This document shows positions 29,295-38,130 of a stretch of 64,000 nt of DNA, one piece after another. Every line of letters begins with the position of its first letter. The first letter of the stretch is position 1. Under the pieces are notes generated by a model, which was given only the letters and a program-made list of their open reading frames with translations, searched no databases and was not told where the DNA came from. The position numbers and the translations under genes are program-made. Source of the stretch: Verrucomicrobiia bacterium (GTDB lineage: Bacteria; Verrucomicrobiota; Verrucomicrobiia; JABWAM01); assembly GCA_020849895.1 (NCBI GenBank), contig JADZFN010000064.1, positions 1 through 64,000 on the forward strand, in the 5' to 3' direction.

Positions 29295-29400
29295 GGGCTG
29301 GGGGAGGATGGAAGACGAAGGGAGGAGATCGGAGGTGGAGGGCTGGCGTCCTCGCGAGCCGCTTCGGAGAAGCCGCTTGCGAGACGGGCGGCGTTCGCGT
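29295..29400 (+). repeat. Dispersed intergenic repeat, copy B
   Basis: GATCGGAGGTGGAGGGCTGGCGTCCTCGCGAGCCGCTTCGGAG; ungapped match to copy C at 59907. Confidence 0.65.
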
Positions 29401-29403
29401 GGA

Positions 29404-30135
29404 ATGCCCGGTATGGAGGGCGAGACCGATCTCGAATCGCGCCACCGCTCCGTGACCGGACGGATCGCCGCGGCGTGTGCCCGCGCAGGGCGCGCCCCGG
29501 ACGCCGTGACCCTCGTGGCGGTGACGAAGACGCATCCGCCTGGGACGGCGGACGCCCTCGTGCGGCTCGGCCAGTTTGACGTGGGCGAAAACAAGGTGCA
29601 GGAAGCCAAGGCGAAAGCCCCGCAATGCGACGGCCGCCTGCGCTGGCACGGGATCGGTCATCTCCAGACCAACAAAGTGCGCGACGCCGTCCGCCTCTTT
29701 TGCATGATTCATTCGGTGGATTCGCTTCGTCTCGCCGAGGAGATCGAGAAACAGGCGGCTGCCCAGAGGAAACGAATCTCCGTTCTCCTCGAGGTGAACG
29801 TCTCGGGCGAGGGGAGCAAGTTCGGATTGAAACCGGAAGAGATGGCGGACGTCGCGCTTGCGGTGAACCGCCTTTCCCATCTGACGCTGCGTGGGCTGAT
29901 GACGATGCCGCCTTATGCGGAAGATCCGGAGGCTGCGCGCCCGTTCTTTCGCCGCCTCGCCGCGCTCCGCCGCGATGCGGAGCAGCGCCTCGGCGCGCCG
30001 TTGCCCGATCTTTCGATGGGGATGAGCGGCGATTTCGAAACGGCGATCGAAGAGGGCGCCACTCTCGTCCGCGTGGGAACGGCCCTGCTCGGCGAGCGCC
30101 GCGCGTGGCGGACGGCCGCTCCGGAAGAGGGATGA
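29404..30135 (+). CDS. YggS-family pyridoxal phosphate homeostasis protein
   Basis: VTLVAVTKTHPP, VGENKVQEAKAK, RWHGIGHLQTNKVRDAV, LSMGMSGDFETAIEEGATLVRVGTALLGER. Confidence 0.95.
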   Translation: MPGMEGETDLESRHRSVTGRIAAACARAGRAPDAVTLVAVTKTHPPGTADALVRLGQFDVGENKVQEAKAKAPQCDGRLRWHGIGHLQTNKVRDAVRLFCMIHSVDSLRLAEEIEKQAAAQRKRISVLLEVNVSGEGSKFGLKPEEMADVALAVNRLSHLTLRGLMTMPPYAEDPEAARPFFRRLAALRRDAEQRLGAPLPDLSMGMSGDFETAIEEGATLVRVGTALLGERRAWRTAAPEEG

Positions 30136-30188
30136 GGGTTTCGATGGCGTCCGACGACGGTCTCGGGCACACTCCGTTTTGTTGTGCG

Positions 30189-31577
30189 ATGAACTCGACC
30201 CACGTTGAATTTTTTCGGAAAACGCTGGGGACGGACCGCGTATTGACACGGAAGGAAGACCTGCTGGCCTACGGCTTCGACGGCACGCCGATGCTCGCCG
30301 AGACGCCCGGATGCGTGGGATTTCCCGAAAGCACGGAGCAGGTGGCCGCGGCGCTGCGCTACGCAAACCGGGAGCGGATTCCGGTGGTGACGCGCGGTTC
30401 GGGCACGGGATTGAGCGGCGGCTCGGTGCCGGTCGCCGGCGCGCTCGTCCTCTGCATGGTGCGAATGGACCGCATCCTGGAGGTGGACGCCCCGAACCTC
30501 GTCGCTCGGGTCCAGGCGGGCGCGATCACGGCGAAACTCGATGAGGCGGCGCAGGTTCACGGGCTTTTTTATCCGCCCGACCCTGGGACGCGGATCATCT
30601 CGACGCTCGGTGGAAACGCGGCCGAGAACTCGGGCGGCCTGCGCGGCCTGAAATACGGTGTGACGCGTGACTACGTGATGGGCTTGGAGGCGGTGCTCGC
30701 CGACGGCGAGGTGCTCCGCACGGGAACGGCCTGCGTGAAGGATGTGGCGGGCTATCCCCTCAAGGATCTTTTCGTCGGTTCGGAAGGCACGCTCGGCGTG
30801 ATCACCGAGCTGCTGTTGAAGCTCGTGCCGCGGCCCGCCGCGCGGAAGACGCTGCTGGCGTCTTTTGCCACGATGGACGCCGCGGCGCGCACCGTCTCGA
30901 CGATCATCGCGCGGCGGATCATCCCCTGCACGCTGGAGTTCCTGGATCGGACGACGATCCGCTGCGTCGAGGACTACGCGAAGATCGGTCTGCCGCTCGA
31001 CGCGGAAGCGATCCTTCTCATAGAAACGGACGGGCACGCTGCGGTCGTCGCCGAGGAGGCGGCGGCGATGGAGGTCGTGGCGCGCGAGCAGGGCGCGACG
31101 GCGGTGACGGTGGCGAAGGACGAAGGAGAGGCGGCGCGCCTCGCCTCGGCGCGGCGCGCGGCGCTCAGCGCGCTGGCGCGGGCGTCGCCGACCACGATCC
31201 TCGAGGACGCGACGGTTCCCCGGAGCCGTCTCGCGGAGATGGTTGCGTTCATCCAGGAAACGGCGCGGAAGCACGCCCTGCGCGTGGGGACCTTCGGCCA
31301 TATGGGCGACGGCAACCTGCATCCCACGTTCCTGACGAACGAGCGCGATCCCGAGGAGATCGCGCGCGTCGAGAAGGCGTTTGCGGAAATCTTCGAGAAG
31401 GCGGTCGCGCTCGGCGGCACGATCACCGGCGAACATGGCGTGGGACTGGCGAAGCGAAAGTTTCTCCCGCTGGTCGTTAGTCCCGTCGGGTTGGAGGTCC
31501 ACCGCCGCCTCAAACGGGCGTTCGATCCGAACGGCATCCTCAACCCGGGCAAAATGTTCGCCCTTTCTTCTCGATGA
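30189..31577 (+). CDS. FAD-binding oxidase, GlcD/D-lactate dehydrogenase family
   Basis: VVTRGSGTGLSGGSVPV, GNAAENSGGLRGLKYGVTRDYVMGLE, GTFGHMGDGNLHPTFL, GGTITGEHGVGLAK. Confidence 0.94.
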   Translation: MNSTHVEFFRKTLGTDRVLTRKEDLLAYGFDGTPMLAETPGCVGFPESTEQVAAALRYANRERIPVVTRGSGTGLSGGSVPVAGALVLCMVRMDRILEVDAPNLVARVQAGAITAKLDEAAQVHGLFYPPDPGTRIISTLGGNAAENSGGLRGLKYGVTRDYVMGLEAVLADGEVLRTGTACVKDVAGYPLKDLFVGSEGTLGVITELLLKLVPRPAARKTLLASFATMDAAARTVSTIIARRIIPCTLEFLDRTTIRCVEDYAKIGLPLDAEAILLIETDGHAAVVAEEAAAMEVVAREQGATAVTVAKDEGEAARLASARRAALSALARASPTTILEDATVPRSRLAEMVAFIQETARKHALRVGTFGHMGDGNLHPTFLTNERDPEEIARVEKAFAEIFEKAVALGGTITGEHGVGLAKRKFLPLVVSPVGLEVHRRLKRAFDPNGILNPGKMFALSSR

Positions 31578-32470
31578 GCGAACGGCTTCCCGCTCTCGGG
31601 TTCATCGGCGCCGGCGTCATGGGCCGCGCGATGATCGGACATCTCCTCAAGGCGGGCCATCCCATGCGCATCCACACGCGCACCCGGTCGCGAGCCGGAC
31701 CGCTGATCGCCGCCGGTGCAGTCTGGGCCGAAACCCCCGTCGAGGTCGCGCAGGGCGCCGATGTGGTGATCTCGATCGTCAGCATGCCCGCCGACGTGCG
31801 CGCCGTATGGCTCGGCCCCGTCGGCGCCCTCAAGATGATGAAGGCGGGAGCGATCGGGGTGGACATGACGACCAGCTCGCCCGCGCTTGCTGTGGAAATC
31901 CACGACGCCGCGAAGGCGCGCGGCGTGGCCATGCTCGACGCCCCCGTGACCGGTGGCGACCTCGGCGCGCGCGAGGCGCGCCTTTCGATCTTGGCGGGCG
32001 GCCCGCGCGAGGCATTCGATAGGATGAAGCCGATCTTTGAAAAGCTGGGCACGACCATCCGCCACTTCGGCGGCCCCGGCGCCGGACAGCGTTGCAAGCT
32101 CTGCAATCAGATCGTGATCGCCGGAACGATGATCGGAATGGTTGAGGGGCTTTATTACGCGAAGCGCGCCGGGCTCGATCCCGCGGAGGTCCTCGAGGGG
32201 ATTGGTGCGGGCGCCGCCGGCTCGTGGTCGTTGACCCATCTCGCGCCGCGCATCCTTCGGGACGATCTGGAGCCGGGCTTCATGATCGAGCACTTCATCA
32301 AAGACCTGGAGCTGGCACTCGAGGAATGCCGTCGCCTGAACCTCCACCTGCGCGGCTTGGAACTCGTCCACCGTTTTTATCGCGCGCTCAAGGCGCACGG
32401 ACATGAGCGGAAGGGGACGCAGGCGCTGATCCTGGCGCTCGAGAAGGGCCTGGGACCGCATCCGGTCTGA
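31574..32470 (+). CDS. NAD-dependent beta-hydroxyacid dehydrogenase (tartronate semialdehyde reductase-like)
   Basis: LGFIGAGVMGRAMIGHLLKAGH, MLDAPVTGGDLGAREARLSILAGG, GAGQRCKLCNQIVIA; ATGA overlap with the upstream GlcD gene. Confidence 0.92.
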   Translation: MSERLPALGFIGAGVMGRAMIGHLLKAGHPMRIHTRTRSRAGPLIAAGAVWAETPVEVAQGADVVISIVSMPADVRAVWLGPVGALKMMKAGAIGVDMTTSSPALAVEIHDAAKARGVAMLDAPVTGGDLGAREARLSILAGGPREAFDRMKPIFEKLGTTIRHFGGPGAGQRCKLCNQIVIAGTMIGMVEGLYYAKRAGLDPAEVLEGIGAGAAGSWSLTHLAPRILRDDLEPGFMIEHFIKDLELALEECRRLNLHLRGLELVHRFYRALKAHGHERKGTQALILALEKGLGPHPV

Positions 32471-32480
32471 TGCGGGTTGT

Positions 32481-33221
32481 ATGCACCGGTTTTACATCGA
32501 GAAGTCCGCGCTTGCGGAGGGCGTCCTCAAGGGGGGGGAGTGGCGCCATTGCCGCACTGTGCTCCGCGCCGGCGTGGGCGCGAAGATCGCCATTTTCGAC
32601 GGCGAGGGGACCGAAGCCCTCGTCGAAATCCGCGAGGCGGATGAGAAGGCCGCGCGTTACGCGATCCTCCAGCAGTCGCGCACCCCGCCGCCGCCGCATC
32701 GCGTGACGCTCGTCCAGGCGCTGCCGCGCAACCGCGTCATGGACTTCATCATCCAGAAGGCGACGGAGCTCGGCGTGCGGGAGATTTTTCCGGTGCTCTC
32801 CGAGCGCTCGGTGGTGCGCCCGTCGCCGGAAGATGCCGACGCGCGCGTGGCGCGCTGGCGCGAGCTGGCGATCGAAGCAGCGAAGCAGTGCGGGCTGAAT
32901 TGGCTTCCGCGCATCCATTATCCCTGTTCGGCGCGCGCCGCCGCGGGGCAGCGGAGGGATCACGATCTGGCGCTGTTCGGATCGCTGCAGCCGGATGCCC
33001 GTCCGCTCTGGCGCTACCTGACCGGCGTACGACCCGCCGGCCTGTGCGCGATGCTGGCGATTGGGCCGGAAGGGGATTTCACGCCGGCGGAAATGGGCGT
33101 GTTCCGGAGCGAAGGCTTCCTCCCCTTGAGCCTCGGCCCGCTCGTCCTGCGTTGCGACACAGCGGCCGTCTACGCGTTGAGCACGTTATGCTACGAACTG
33201 GGCCGCCTCGCGGCGGAATGA
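32481..33221 (+). CDS. rsmE: 16S rRNA m3U1498 methyltransferase
   Basis: FDGEGTEALVEI, QALPRNRVMDFIIQKATELGVREIFPVLSERSVV, AIGPEGDFTPAEMGVFRSEGFLPLSLGPLVLRCDTAA. Confidence 0.95.
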   Translation: MHRFYIEKSALAEGVLKGGEWRHCRTVLRAGVGAKIAIFDGEGTEALVEIREADEKAARYAILQQSRTPPPPHRVTLVQALPRNRVMDFIIQKATELGVREIFPVLSERSVVRPSPEDADARVARWRELAIEAAKQCGLNWLPRIHYPCSARAAAGQRRDHDLALFGSLQPDARPLWRYLTGVRPAGLCAMLAIGPEGDFTPAEMGVFRSEGFLPLSLGPLVLRCDTAAVYALSTLCYELGRLAAE

Positions 33222-33228
33222 TCGGGGC

Positions 33229-33726
33229 TTACCAGCCATCGACGAGCTGATCCACGATCTGGCGGCCGGCCTTGGCGGCGGCGATCGGGATGCCCTGACG
33301 CTTGTCGCTCTGGAGATCGCTGCCGACGAAGAGCCCCGCGCTGCCGCCTGCGCCGCCTTCGAGGAAGGGTTTGCTCTCGCCGCGGCGCGTGAGCGCATAC
33401 GTGACGCCGAGCGAAAGGCTGACCTCGACGGGTGTGATCTCGTTCGAGCGCGAATAGCGCACCGGCGACATGGTGAACTCGGTGATCTTGCCGCGAAGGA
33501 TGACGTCCGCCCGGGCCGCGTCGGTGACGGCGATCGAGCCGTCCATCTGGAACTGCTGGATGATCGTGGTGGTGACCAGATTCTCGAGTCCGGGTTCGTC
33601 CACCTCGCTCTTGAAGTTTTCGATGAAAATGGTCTTGAAGCCCGGGTCGCGGGTTTTGCCGAGTTTGTAGGAGGCGCAGCCGCACAGCAGCAAGGCGGCC
33701 GCGAGGAGGAGGAGACGCGCGCTCAT
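33229..33726 (-). CDS. lptE: LptE-like LPS-assembly lipoprotein
   Basis: Lipobox LLLCGCASYKLG; KTIFIENFKSEVDEPGLENLVTTTIIQQFQMDGSIAVTDAARADVILRGKI. Confidence 0.8.
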   Translation of the reverse strand: MSARLLLLAAALLLCGCASYKLGKTRDPGFKTIFIENFKSEVDEPGLENLVTTTIIQQFQMDGSIAVTDAARADVILRGKITEFTMSPVRYSRSNEITPVEVSLSLGVTYALTRRGESKPFLEGGAGGSAGLFVGSDLQSDKRQGIPIAAAKAGRQIVDQLVDGW

Positions 33727-34730
33727 AGGTTGGAGTTCGTAGTGGTGACGGAGGATGCGGGAGAGGGATCGAGTTTGCCCTGGCGAATTTCGTCGGCCCG
33801 TCGCGCGGCGCGCCGGGCGAGCTCGGAGCCGGGATACTTCTGAACGACGCTGTTGTAATAGATCAGGGCGGATTCGGTCTTGCGCTGGCGATCGTAGAAC
33901 TCGGCCACGCGCATGAGGCCGAGGCCTTGTTCGGCGCGGAGCTTCTGGATGTTCTCGCGCGCTTGCTCGATCTTTTCGCTCTTCGGGTATTTGGTGATGT
34001 AGTCCTCGAAGGCGGTGATGGCCTTGTTCGTGGCGGTTTGGTCGTAGTCCGCCTGGCGCGCGGCGAGCATCCACGCGTAACCGATTTGGAACTGCGCGTC
34101 GTCCGCAAGGTCGCTCTTCGGATATTTTCGGATGAGGTCCTGATATGCCTTCACCGCATCGTCCCATTTGCGCTGATTCTCGCGGGCGAAGCCGATCTTG
34201 ATCTGGGACATCGCGGCGTAGGGGCTGTAGGGGCCGTTCTTGATGACCTGTTCAAACATCTCGACCGTCTTATCCATCGAGGGGAGAGTGGGAATCTTCC
34301 AAATTTTTTGCCTCTCGCCGGCGAGAAAAAGGCAGGCGATGTCGTACTGATACTTGAGGATATCGCTGAAGTGTTCGGTGTCCGAATATTTGTCGAGACA
34401 GTTCTGAAACTCCTTGAACGAACGCTGGAACTCGTAGCACTTATAGAGCATGGCGGCATAGCGATACTGCGCCTCCGGCGCGTTCGGAGAAAGCGGCCAC
34501 GTCTTCACGAGCGTGCGGTAGGCGCCGGCGGCATCCTCGAAATTGCCCTCCTTTTCGTAGGCCTCGCCCTTGGCGATCTGCTCCTTGGACGTTTCTGCGA
34601 CGGTGTCCTTTCCTTCGACTTCCCAGCCCTGGCCCGGGCGATAGATCAGCGGCGCCGGCAGAGGGGCAGCCAGCAAGAGCAGGGCCGATCCCGCGATCGT
34701 CGGGCCAATCCATTTTCTGGGCGCCAACAT
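33723..34730 (-). CDS. BamD-like TPR protein
   Basis: TPR repeats (EGNFEDAAGAYRTLVKTWPLSPNAPEAQYRYAAMLYKC; YPKSEKIEQARENIQKLRAEQGLGLMRVAEFYDRQRKTESALIYYNSVVQKYPGSELA); ATGA overlap with lptE. No lipobox Cys visible. Confidence 0.75.
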   Translation of the reverse strand: MLAPRKWIGPTIAGSALLLLAAPLPAPLIYRPGQGWEVEGKDTVAETSKEQIAKGEAYEKEGNFEDAAGAYRTLVKTWPLSPNAPEAQYRYAAMLYKCYEFQRSFKEFQNCLDKYSDTEHFSDILKYQYDIACLFLAGERQKIWKIPTLPSMDKTVEMFEQVIKNGPYSPYAAMSQIKIGFARENQRKWDDAVKAYQDLIRKYPKSDLADDAQFQIGYAWMLAARQADYDQTATNKAITAFEDYITKYPKSEKIEQARENIQKLRAEQGLGLMRVAEFYDRQRKTESALIYYNSVVQKYPGSELARRAARRADEIRQGKLDPSPASSVTTTNSNL

Positions 34731-34772
34731 GCCGCGTTGACGATATTCCGCGGCAATTCCTAAAGTCAAGTA

Positions 34773-35828
34773 ATGGAGCGCCTCCTATGCGTGAAGATTG
34801 CCTCGCGGGGAGATCTGCTGCTTGCGGGGCCGGCGTTCCGCTGGCTGCGCGAATCGCGTCCCGCCGCGCGCCTCACCTTAGCCGTCGGGGAATCGTGTCG
34901 GGAGGTGGCGCGGCACCTGCCGTGGTTCGACGACCTCCTCGTCGTCAACGACGCGGGGCTGCTCGCTGGGACGTTTTTCCAAAAGCTTCGCGGGGCGGCT
35001 GTCCTGTGGCGCGCGATGCGAGGAACAGCCTGCGCCGCGAGCGGCCCGTTTGACGCAGCATTCCTCTTCCATCGCGATCCGCGTTACGCCGCGCTTTCAT
35101 GGCTCGCGGGGATCCCCGAACGGCGCGGGTTCGACGGGAAAGGCGCGCGCAGGTTTCTTACCCATGCCGTTCGGACGGGCGAGCGCGAGCATCATGTCGT
35201 CCAATACCTGCGGATGACGGGGGCGGAGGGCGGCGGCGACGAGGAGATGAAGGGGGGCTGGGTTTTTCTGCCAGGAGAACGAGAGCGGGCGGACGCCGCC
35301 ACGGCGGCTCACGGGCTTCGCGCGAAGGAGAAAACGGTGGTGCTCGCGTTTGGCGGCGGCCGCAACGTGAAGACTCGGACCGAACTTAAACGGTGGCCGA
35401 TGGACGCCTGGCGTGCGCTCGCCCGGGGCCTTGAGGCGCGCGGGTTTCAAGTCGCTTGGGTGGGCGACGCGGATGATGCGACGCGGCTCCGCGGCGACGA
35501 ACCCGGCGCGCGCCTTGCCGGCAAACTTGCCCTCGCGGAGTCCGCCGGGGTGGCGGCGCGTGCAGCCCTCGTGGTTTCTCACGACAGTTTCATGCTGCAC
35601 CTGGCGGAGGCGCTGGGCGTGCCGGCGGTGGGAATTTTCGGCCCGACCGATCCCGCGCATTACGGACCGCGCTCGGCTCGCTCGCGAACCCTGTGGGCTG
35701 GCGAAAACCTCCCGTGCAGTCCCTGTCACCGGGACGGTTGGTTTCCCGAATGCGCTGACGACCATCGCTGCATGCGCGACCTGGCGCCGGACGCCGTCTT
35801 GCGCGCCTGCCAGGAGTTGCTCTCATGA
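34773..35828 (+). CDS. Glycosyltransferase family 9 (heptosyltransferase-like)
   Basis: LLCVKIASRGDLLLAGPAFRWLRESRPAARLTLAV; VSHDSFMLHLAEALGVPAVGIFGPTDPAHYGP. Confidence 0.92.
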   Translation: MERLLCVKIASRGDLLLAGPAFRWLRESRPAARLTLAVGESCREVARHLPWFDDLLVVNDAGLLAGTFFQKLRGAAVLWRAMRGTACAASGPFDAAFLFHRDPRYAALSWLAGIPERRGFDGKGARRFLTHAVRTGEREHHVVQYLRMTGAEGGGDEEMKGGWVFLPGERERADAATAAHGLRAKEKTVVLAFGGGRNVKTRTELKRWPMDAWRALARGLEARGFQVAWVGDADDATRLRGDEPGARLAGKLALAESAGVAARAALVVSHDSFMLHLAEALGVPAVGIFGPTDPAHYGPRSARSRTLWAGENLPCSPCHRDGWFPECADDHRCMRDLAPDAVLRACQELLS

Positions 35829-36973
35829 ACCGCGTGGTTTTCGGCGCCGCAAACCACTGGACGTCGCCCTTCCAGGTGGGGAGTCACGCATGGGCGCGCC
35901 TGTTCGCGGCGAACGGCTGGTCGGTTTTCTATGCATCCGATCCGCTGACGCCGTGGCATTTCCTCGATGCATCGGCGCGCGCGGCCGCCGCCGCGCGTTT
36001 TGCCCTGTGGCGACGGCCCTTCCATGAGGAGGGAGTGCAAGCGTGGGCCCCTTTTTCCCTCGTTGCACCTCGTCCGTCGCCGGTCCTGCGTTCGGCGTGG
36101 GCGCTGCAGAACTGGTCCCGTTTCGCGTGGCCGCCGCCGGTCGCGAAGGCGATTTCGCAGGGGTTTGCCGCGCCGGACTTGCTCTGGCTCGACAGCGTGC
36201 GCCATGCCGCCTGGGGGGAACGCCTGCGCCCTGCACGCGTCGTTCTTCGCGTGGCTGATTGGAGCGCCGGATTCGGCGCAGCGACCGCCGCCTCGCTCGA
36301 CCTCGAACGCCGTCTTGTGGCGGAAGCGGATCTTGTGGTGGCCTCCGCGGCGACTCTTGCAGAACGGCTCCGCGCGCGGCGCGGCGGTCGCCCGCTCGCG
36401 GTGATCCGCAACGGGGTGGACCTCGACTTCTGGCAGGAGACGGTTCCCGAACCGCCCGAATACCGCGAGATCCCTTGTCCGCGAGCGGTCTATGTGGGGG
36501 CGATTGACGCGTGGTTGGATGCGGAACGGATCGGGCGGCTCGCGGCGGCGTTGCCGGCCTGGTCGTTCGTCATGATCGGACCGGCGCGCCGCGCGCTTCC
36601 GCCGGCGCGCCCGAACTTACACTGGCTTGGCGCCCGCCCGCGCGCGCAGGCGCGGGCGTATGTCCGCCATGCGCAGGCAGGCATCATCCCGTTCCTCAGA
36701 AACGAACTGGTGGATCATGTCTGCCCGATCAAGCTGTATGAATACATGGCCTGCGGGCTGCCGGTGGTGGCGACGCGCTGGGCGGAACTCGAGGCGATGG
36801 CTTCGCCGGCGCGCCTTGCGGCAAACGACGACGAATGGATCGCGGCCTTCAACGAACTGGGCGTTGCGTGCAGAAGCCTTCCTCGGGAAAGGGAAACGAC
36901 CTATGCCGTGGCGAATTCCTGGCCGTCGCGATGGCCAGAGTTTACGTCGGCAGCCACCCTTTCCATGCGTTGA
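35825..36973 (+). CDS. Glycosyltransferase (GT4/GT1-like)
   Basis: VIRNGVDLDFWQE, VYVGAIDAWLDAERIGRLAAALPAWSFVMIGP, IIPFLRNELVDHVCPIKLYEYMACGLPVVATRWAELE; ATGA overlap with upstream GT9. Confidence 0.88.
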   Translation: MNRVVFGAANHWTSPFQVGSHAWARLFAANGWSVFYASDPLTPWHFLDASARAAAAARFALWRRPFHEEGVQAWAPFSLVAPRPSPVLRSAWALQNWSRFAWPPPVAKAISQGFAAPDLLWLDSVRHAAWGERLRPARVVLRVADWSAGFGAATAASLDLERRLVAEADLVVASAATLAERLRARRGGRPLAVIRNGVDLDFWQETVPEPPEYREIPCPRAVYVGAIDAWLDAERIGRLAAALPAWSFVMIGPARRALPPARPNLHWLGARPRAQARAYVRHAQAGIIPFLRNELVDHVCPIKLYEYMACGLPVVATRWAELEAMASPARLAANDDEWIAAFNELGVACRSLPRERETTYAVANSWPSRWPEFTSAATLSMR

Positions 36974-37069
36974 TCCGCGCCGACCCGCCACCGAAGGAGG
37001 AGTGCCCTTCGTCGTTCGGTGGAAGCCGTCTCCCACGAAAGGGGAGAAACGCCAGACGGCCCTGCGGAA

Positions 37070-37363
37070 TCAAGGCCGCGCGTTTTTCTTGGCCCGATAC
37101 TCGGCCCAGCGGCGTTTTTGCGCCGCGCTGATCCGCGCGCGCGCGGCGGCGCTCATCTTGCGCCGTCCGCCACTCGTGCGTTTCGACGGAAGGTTTTTCG
37201 CGCTGCGGGTGCGAATGCCGGGGTTGCTGAGGATGCGGGAAATGTTGGAGAGTTTCTCGCGAATTGCAGCCGCTTCCCGTTGGGATTTTTCGGCCTGGGC
37301 TTCCGATGCGCGAAGTTGATTTTGTAACTTTCGAATGAGAGGAGTGAGATTCATTTCTTTCAA
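37070..37363 (-). CDS. Small basic protein with MSAAARARISAAQKRRWA motif
   Basis: 97 aa; N-terminal coiled coil, C-terminal SKRTSGGRRKMSAAARARISAAQKRRWAEYRAKK. Confidence 0.6.
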   Translation of the reverse strand: MKEMNLTPLIRKLQNQLRASEAQAEKSQREAAAIREKLSNISRILSNPGIRTRSAKNLPSKRTSGGRRKMSAAARARISAAQKRRWAEYRAKKNARP

Positions 37364-37458
37364 CTTACCACCGACTTACAAAACTGCAAGCAGAGTTTTG
37401 GCCCAAGGAGGTCAGTCCTTACGCTCCGGGTCCGAAGACGCGCGGTTCGCGCAAAAAA

Positions 37459-37535
37459 TGGGGTGACCGACGGGGATCGAACCCGCGACAACCGGAACCA
37501 CAATCCGGCGCTCTACCAACTGAGCTACGGCCACC
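37459..37535 (-). tRNA. tRNA-His (anticodon GTG), with G-1, C73 and encoded CCA
   Basis: GGTGGCCGTAGCTCAGTTGGTAGAGCGCCGGATTGTGGTTCCGGTTGTCGCGGGTTCGATCCCCGTCGGTCACCCCA; cloverleaf folds by eye. Confidence 0.97.
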
Positions 37536-37596
37536 GTGGGAGAGACGACGCGCATCCTCCTCCAACGGGAGGGCGAAAGCAAGGCTGCGAAAGACC

Positions 37597-38049
37597 TCAG
37601 TAGGAGGTGGAGGTTTTCGGCGTGTCCATCCGATACGCCGGCGTGTCCACGGTCTCCCAATTGTACATGGTCTGCCAGCCCGGAACCGCGTCAAAGGGGC
37701 TCAAATAAGTCGGCTCCAGATGCAGCAGCGGCTTCTCGGAGTTTTCATGCCAATAAAGGAGGTCACTGGCGGCCTGACCAAAACGCAGGAACATGTTTAC
37801 GGGGCCGCGCAGGAGGCCCACGGAAAATTGCTGAGGGCTCATCACGCCTTCGCGTTGCCCGATGTCGAAGATCGCCTTGGGAATTTCGATCGGCGCCAGC
37901 GCAAGGTTGTTGAGGCCGCGTCCGATTTTGCGGATTTCATAGGGTTCGGCGGCCGGTGCGTGTCCGTCAGGGTAGATGATGTCGGCGAAAGCGCCCAAGG
38001 GCAGCCATGCCAGCGCGAAAAGAACGACAAAGATCGGGAGGTTTTTCAT
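37597..38049 (-). CDS. Exosortase system-associated protein (TIGR04073-like)
   Basis: Signal peptide; EIRKIGRGLNNLALAPIEIPKAIFDIGQREGVMSPQQFSVGLLRGPVNMFLRFG resembles the TIGR04073 signature. Confidence 0.7.
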   Translation of the reverse strand: MKNLPIFVVLFALAWLPLGAFADIIYPDGHAPAAEPYEIRKIGRGLNNLALAPIEIPKAIFDIGQREGVMSPQQFSVGLLRGPVNMFLRFGQAASDLLYWHENSEKPLLHLEPTYLSPFDAVPGWQTMYNWETVDTPAYRMDTPKTSTSY

Positions 38050-38130
38050 GGAAATTTCTCCTAGGGAACGAGTTAGATCATGCATCTCCGCGTCGAACAT
38101 GCAAGGTTTTTCTGCCGGCGCCTCCGGGCC

